Positions 61,801 through 64,000 of a DNA stretch of 64,000 nucleotides are shown here, in pieces. The translations under genes were made by a program, and so were the position numbers. The stretch is taken from contig DATATV010000005.1 of assembly GCA_036268615.1 (NCBI GenBank), positions 1 to 64,000 on the forward strand. The letters are read 5' to 3'. This stretch comes from DATATV01 sp036268615 (GTDB lineage: Bacteria > Actinomycetota > Actinomycetes > Mycobacteriales > Pseudonocardiaceae). Within the stretch, counting starts at the first letter, position 1; every line of letters starts with the position of its first letter. The notes under the pieces are model-generated. The model was given only the letters and a program-made list of their open reading frames with translations, was not told the origin of the DNA and searched no databases.

Positions 61801-62410
61801 CGGTATCGCCACCACGGGTGACTTCGCCCAGACCAACACGTGCGGTTCGTCGGTCTCGGCGGGCGGCTCGTGCTCGGTGAGCGTCACCTTCAAACCAACC
61901 GCGTCGGGAACGCGCACCGGCAACCTCACCATCACCGGCAGCGCGGCCAACAGCCCGACCACGGTCGCGCTGACCGGCACCGGTGCCGGCTCGACGAGCA
62001 CCAACCTGGCGGCCGGCAAGGCCACCAGCGAGTCCAGTCACACCGACGTGTACCCCTCGTCCAACGTGACCGACAGCAACCAGGACACCTACTGGGAGAG
62101 CACGAACAACGCGTTCCCGCAGTGGGTGCAGGTCGACCTCGGCTCGGCGCAGAGCGTCAGCCGGGTCGTGCTGGAACTGCCGGCCGGGTGGGGTGCCCGC
62201 AACCAGACGCTGTCCCTCCAGGGCAGCACCGACGGTTCCACCTTCAGCACCCTGAAGGCGTCCGCCACGTACGCCTTCAACCCGTCCAGCAACAACACCG
62301 TCACCGTCACCTTCCCGGCGACCACCCAGCGATACCTCAGGGTGAACGTCACCGCGAACGACGGTTGGCCCGCGGGCCAGTTGTCCGAGTTCCAGGCCTG
62401 GAACAGCTGA
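58847..62410 (+). CDS. Secreted modular GH87 alpha-1,3-glucanase/mycodextranase
   Basis: ATG 58847 starts a signal peptide (FVLASGAVLLAAGASTLAAL); the product is 1187 residues. Order: a sugar-binding sandwich (about 45-205, EVQAENSATNGTIIGPSYTQ), the GH87 right-handed beta-helix (about 210-590) with Asp in TTADGINFHGG and the Asp pair in NTGDDGIATW, two ASH-type sandwiches (about 598-795), an F5/8C discoidin domain (about 798-941), a third ASH domain and a second discoidin domain (to 1187). GH87 enzymes cleave alpha-1,3-glucan, a main fungal wall polymer. The tail domains should hold it to insoluble glucan. Confidence 0.92.
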   Translation: MFPPIRSLRRMFVLASGAVLLAAGASTLAALPATAASTATGGHGATLPYVEVQAENSATNGTIIGPSYTQGQLADEASYRKAVTLQGSGQSVTFTTPVATNSIDFRYSIPDTSGGSVYTAPLSLYVNGTKQTDFSLTNAYSWYYGSYPFTNTPGSGNPHHFFDETHRLFTTTYPAGTTFKLQVDSEDTASSYTIDFADFEQVGSALTQPAGSVSVTSEGADATGVADATSAFNAAISAAGSGGTVWIPPGTYNIPGHISVNNVTVAGAGMWYSTVTGTAPGFYGNSAPSPSTNVHLQNFAIFGNVQERDDSAQVNGIGGALSSSSATNIWIEHMKVGAWMDGPMNGLTFSGMRIRDTTADGINFHGGVTNSTVTNSDIRNTGDDGIATWADSSLGADANDTISNNTVEFQMLANGIAIYGGHDNTVSGNLVQDTGITQGGGIQVGQRFTSTPVGTTTISNNTLVRDGSLDPNWLFGVGALWFDGSQGSITGPINVSNALIEQSPYEAIQWVEGTVSGVNLSNVTIAGAGTFALQEQTGGAASITNLTATGVNGPAPVYSCEGGNFTVTDGGGNSGISGTPYCGNFPAPVYPPYPASSVTTAPGALNFGSVATGATSAAQTVTVANPTGSAAAVSSIAATGDFAQTNNCGSSIAANGSCTVTVTFKPTAAGNRTGSLTVNAGGVTNTVSLSGTGTAPGPVLGTNPASLSFASTVVGATATAQTVTVTNSGTTSATVSGVSVTGDFSQTNNCATVAVGASCAVTVSFKPTVGGARTGTLTVSSNANNSPTTVALSGTGIDSSTNIAAGKSASASSSTSPYVASNLTDSDASSYWESTDGSFPQWAQVDLGQNYSVGKLVLKLPPATAWAARTETLSVQGSTDGSNFSTIVGSAGYTFDPNANNNTVTIPINATTARYVRVNITANTGWSAGQLSDFEVFPSGSSSTPSATLSVAPSSLTFASQALNTTSGAQSVTVTNTGSAAASVSGIATTGDFAQTNTCGSSVSAGGSCSVSVTFKPTASGTRTGNLTITGSAANSPTTVALTGTGAGSTSTNLAAGKATSESSHTDVYPSSNVTDSNQDTYWESTNNAFPQWVQVDLGSAQSVSRVVLELPAGWGARNQTLSLQGSTDGSTFSTLKASATYAFNPSSNNTVTVTFPATTQRYLRVNVTANDGWPAGQLSEFQAWNS

Positions 62411-62425
62411 CCTGAGCCCGGATCG

Positions 62426-62464
62426 ACCGAACGACCCTGCCCGATCCGGGGAGGGTCGTTCGGT
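62426..62464. terminator. Bidirectional terminator after the GH87 gene
   Basis: Arms ACCGAACGACCCT and AGGGTCGTTCGGT pair perfectly over 13 bases with a 13-base loop. It fills the gap between the GH87 gene and the convergent gene ending at 62464. Confidence 0.8.
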
Positions 62465-63060
62465 TACCGCAGCCAGCGGCTCATGGTCGGTGCGGTGCCG
62501 ATCAGGCACTCGATCTCGGTCGGGAAGCCCGCCAGGGCGTAGGCAGTCAGCCGCAGGTGGCCCTCCAGACACACCAGTTGGTCGGGCTGCTCACCGACGA
62601 GGATCAGCGGCGGGAACCGCGCGCCGCCGATGACTGCCTGAGCTGCCTTCGTGAACCCGTCATTGCTCTGGTCGAACGCCCGCAGCCCTGCCCTGATGCG
62701 GGCAGCGGCGTCGGCCGGCCTGCGGCTGCCGCCCGACAGTTCTGTCCAGTAGGAATAGTCCAGATACCGCACCTCGGCCAGCTCATCAGCGGCGAGCACC
62801 GCCTTGATCCAGCTGACCCGACCGGGAAAATTCTCGAACAGCTCACGGTCTTCGCCGTACCCGCGGGTCGAGGCGAGCACGGCACGGCGGGCGGTGTTCT
62901 CCTCGGCATCGGCGAGGTCGGGCTGCGTGAGCAACCGCTCGGCGTGCCCGCCGGCCATCAGTTGGGACCGGATGTCGCCGCCGAACCTCTCGCTGGTCAG
63001 CTCGCCACCCAGGAAGCAGGCGATCATCTCGTCCGCGCTGCTCACGCCCAGTACCCGCAC
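62464..63060 (-). CDS. Conserved hypothetical protein (ParB-like EGHLR motif)
   Basis: GTG 63060 gives 198 residues. The protein carries LVCLEGHLRLTAYALAGFPTEIECLIGTA near the C-terminus, a ParB/sulfiredoxin-like segment (compare DGxHR/EGHLR), and YSYWTELSGGSRRPADAAARI in the middle. Proteins of this kind are widespread but uncharacterised. TATATT (63073 to 63068 on the minus strand) lies seven bases before the GTG, which points to a leaderless transcript and supports this start. Confidence 0.65.
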   Translation of the reverse strand: MRVLGVSSADEMIACFLGGELTSERFGGDIRSQLMAGGHAERLLTQPDLADAEENTARRAVLASTRGYGEDRELFENFPGRVSWIKAVLAADELAEVRYLDYSYWTELSGGSRRPADAAARIRAGLRAFDQSNDGFTKAAQAVIGGARFPPLILVGEQPDQLVCLEGHLRLTAYALAGFPTEIECLIGTAPTMSRWLR

Positions 63061-63153
63061 GACGGTCAATATAGGACGGACGATCAGGTGGATGTCGGTT
63101 CGACCCGGGCGACGCGCGATCAACGAGGACTGTCAGCCCTGCCCGCCGGGCGG

Positions 63154-64000
63154 CTACTTCGCCGCGCGGTAGGCGACGCCGACCTGGGTCGGAGTGGTTC
63201 CGTTGCTGTACAGGCCGGTGTCGTCGCCCTGTGAGGGCAGGGCGAACCAGGCGTAGCGCTCGACGTAGGACAGCGAGTCGAGCATCGCGGTGGACCCGGT
63301 GGCGAACGCGGCCTGCTGCGCCTGAGTCGGGTACTTCGCCCCGGACCCGAAGTTGATCAGCGCGTACTCGGTGAGCCAGATCGGCTTGTGGTAACGGTTG
63401 TAGACCGCCTTGACATAACTCTCCAACTGGCCGACCGCGGCCGAACCGAAGTCCGAGCCGTACCAGTGCAGGGTGATGAAGTCGACCCGGTAGCCCTTCG
63501 TCGCCGCGCCGCTCATGAACTGGTCCAGCCAGCCGCCCGGGGTGTCCCCGCCGAACGCGACGGCGGGGCTGCCCAGCCGCATACCGGTCGCCTCCAGTTG
63601 CGGCCACAGGTCCAGCGCCTGCGACACCGACATGTTGGCCTGACCGCTCTCGTCGGGTTCGTTGAAGCCCAACAGTTCGCTGCCCTGCTGCTTGGCCTGC
63701 GCCAGGGTCGAGGCGGTGACCGAGCCCGCACCCCAGATCATCGGCACGTACTCCACCCCGGCCGGCGCGGTGATGTTGGACCGGGTGGACGACCAGTTGT
63801 AGTACCAACTCGCGCCGACGTCGTGCAGCGCGCTGGTCACGCCGTCGAAGTACCACGTGCTCACACCCTTGCGGCTGGACTGCGCGGGTGGCGGCACCAC
63901 CACGGGGGCGCGCGTCGTGGTCGGCGGTGCGGTCGTGGTGGTCGGCGCGACCGTGGTCGAACTGGTGGTCGGCGCCGTCGTGGTCGGGTTCGTACTGGTG
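63154..64000 (-). CDS. Secreted GH128-like endo-beta-1,3-glucanase (5' end outside window)
   Basis: The frame is open to the right edge, so the N-terminus is missing; 281 residues are visible. The upstream part is a Thr/Pro-rich linker, implying another domain, probably sugar-binding, beyond the window. The catalytic domain begins KGVSTWYFDG and has the GH128 (PF11790) features WYYNWSS, YVPMIWG, the acid/base Glu in LGFNEPDE, TLHWYGSDF and the nucleophile Glu in IWLTEYALI. GH128 enzymes cut beta-1,3-glucan. With the GH87 gene nearby it suggests an antifungal or fungus-feeding function. Confidence 0.88.
   Translation of the reverse strand, partial: TSTNPTTTAPTTSSTTVAPTTTTAPPTTTRAPVVVPPPAQSSRKGVSTWYFDGVTSALHDVGASWYYNWSSTRSNITAPAGVEYVPMIWGAGSVTASTLAQAKQQGSELLGFNEPDESGQANMSVSQALDLWPQLEATGMRLGSPAVAFGGDTPGGWLDQFMSGAATKGYRVDFITLHWYGSDFGSAAVGQLESYVKAVYNRYHKPIWLTEYALINFGSGAKYPTQAQQAAFATGSTAMLDSLSYVERYAWFALPSQGDDTGLYSNGTTPTQVGVAYRAAK

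Noticed and set aside
58937..62572. A 1211-codon frame on the minus strand opposite the GH87 gene
   Set aside because: It is a high-GC shadow: the plus strand has signal peptide, GH87 motifs and repeated ASH and discoidin domains, while the minus frame is Arg/Gly/Val-rich without motifs.

Overview
The window is a high-GC actinomycete chromosome segment. GTG and TTG starts are frequent, 4-base ATGA/GTGA gene overlaps are common, and DUF3040, DUF6292, DUF3618, GAF-ANTAR, SARP/AfsR and mycothiol-type DinB proteins are present. A filamentous member of the Pseudonocardiales fits best, but that is inference. There is no integrase, transposase, rRNA or tRNA in view. The window begins inside a MetE-like gene and ends inside a secreted glucanase gene.

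Positions 1-7,000: a MetE-like C-terminal domain protein is followed by a type I-E CRISPR array of 26 good repeats (1091-2648) with a decayed left end and no cas genes in sight. Next come a truncated NUDIX remnant, a decayed aminoglycoside phosphotransferase overlapping a DinB gene, and a DUF2000/Lrp divergent pair with twin operators. From 5,241 to 11,022 lies a secreted plant-polysaccharide set: expansin-like protein plus GH5-CBM2 cellulase in an operon, then a Tat-exported GH106-like glycosidase preceded by a LacI-type operator.

Positions 11,000-34,700 are mostly regulatory and housekeeping genes. They include a short second-type Rho factor with altered bicyclomycin-pocket residues, a class-C-like serine hydrolase, two DUF899 proteins, an ECF sigma factor with a SnoaL tail, a TetR/NTF2 divergent pair with two identical operators, a pirin-GNAT-DUF899 run, an AfsR/SARP regulator broken by a frameshift inside its NB-ARC domain, a DUF3618/holin-like pair, a CYTH-CHAD protein, a GAF-ANTAR antiterminator, an aldo/keto reductase with its TetR, and NAD-malic enzyme.

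Positions 34,993-40,109 (minus strand) hold the most striking locus. It is a tightly coupled six-gene operon: acyl-CoA/AMP ligase, membrane acyltransferase, ComA-type phosphosulfolactate synthase, VOC protein, histidine phosphatase and thiol dioxygenase. Taken together these predict a route from a thiol and phosphoenolpyruvate to an activated, transferred C3 sulfonate. I know of no characterised system with this gene set.

Positions 41,404-54,901 form a catabolic regulon. Two metallo-beta-lactamase-fold lactonases, two beta-hydroxyacid dehydrogenases, a cupin, two carboxymuconolactone-decarboxylase-family proteins, an SDR, an MFS permease, a Liv-type ABC transporter with a fused LivM-LivG, and an FCD-GntR regulator are tied together by a shared dyad, GATTG-N5-CAATC, found in three promoters. 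The substrate is unknown but probably a small lactone or organic acid.

Positions 55,226-64,000 carry an LLM flavin oxidoreductase coupled to glucose-6-phosphate dehydrogenase, a DinB protein, and a mycolytic-looking pair: a modular GH87 alpha-1,3-glucanase and a GH128 beta-1,3-glucanase (cut by the window end).
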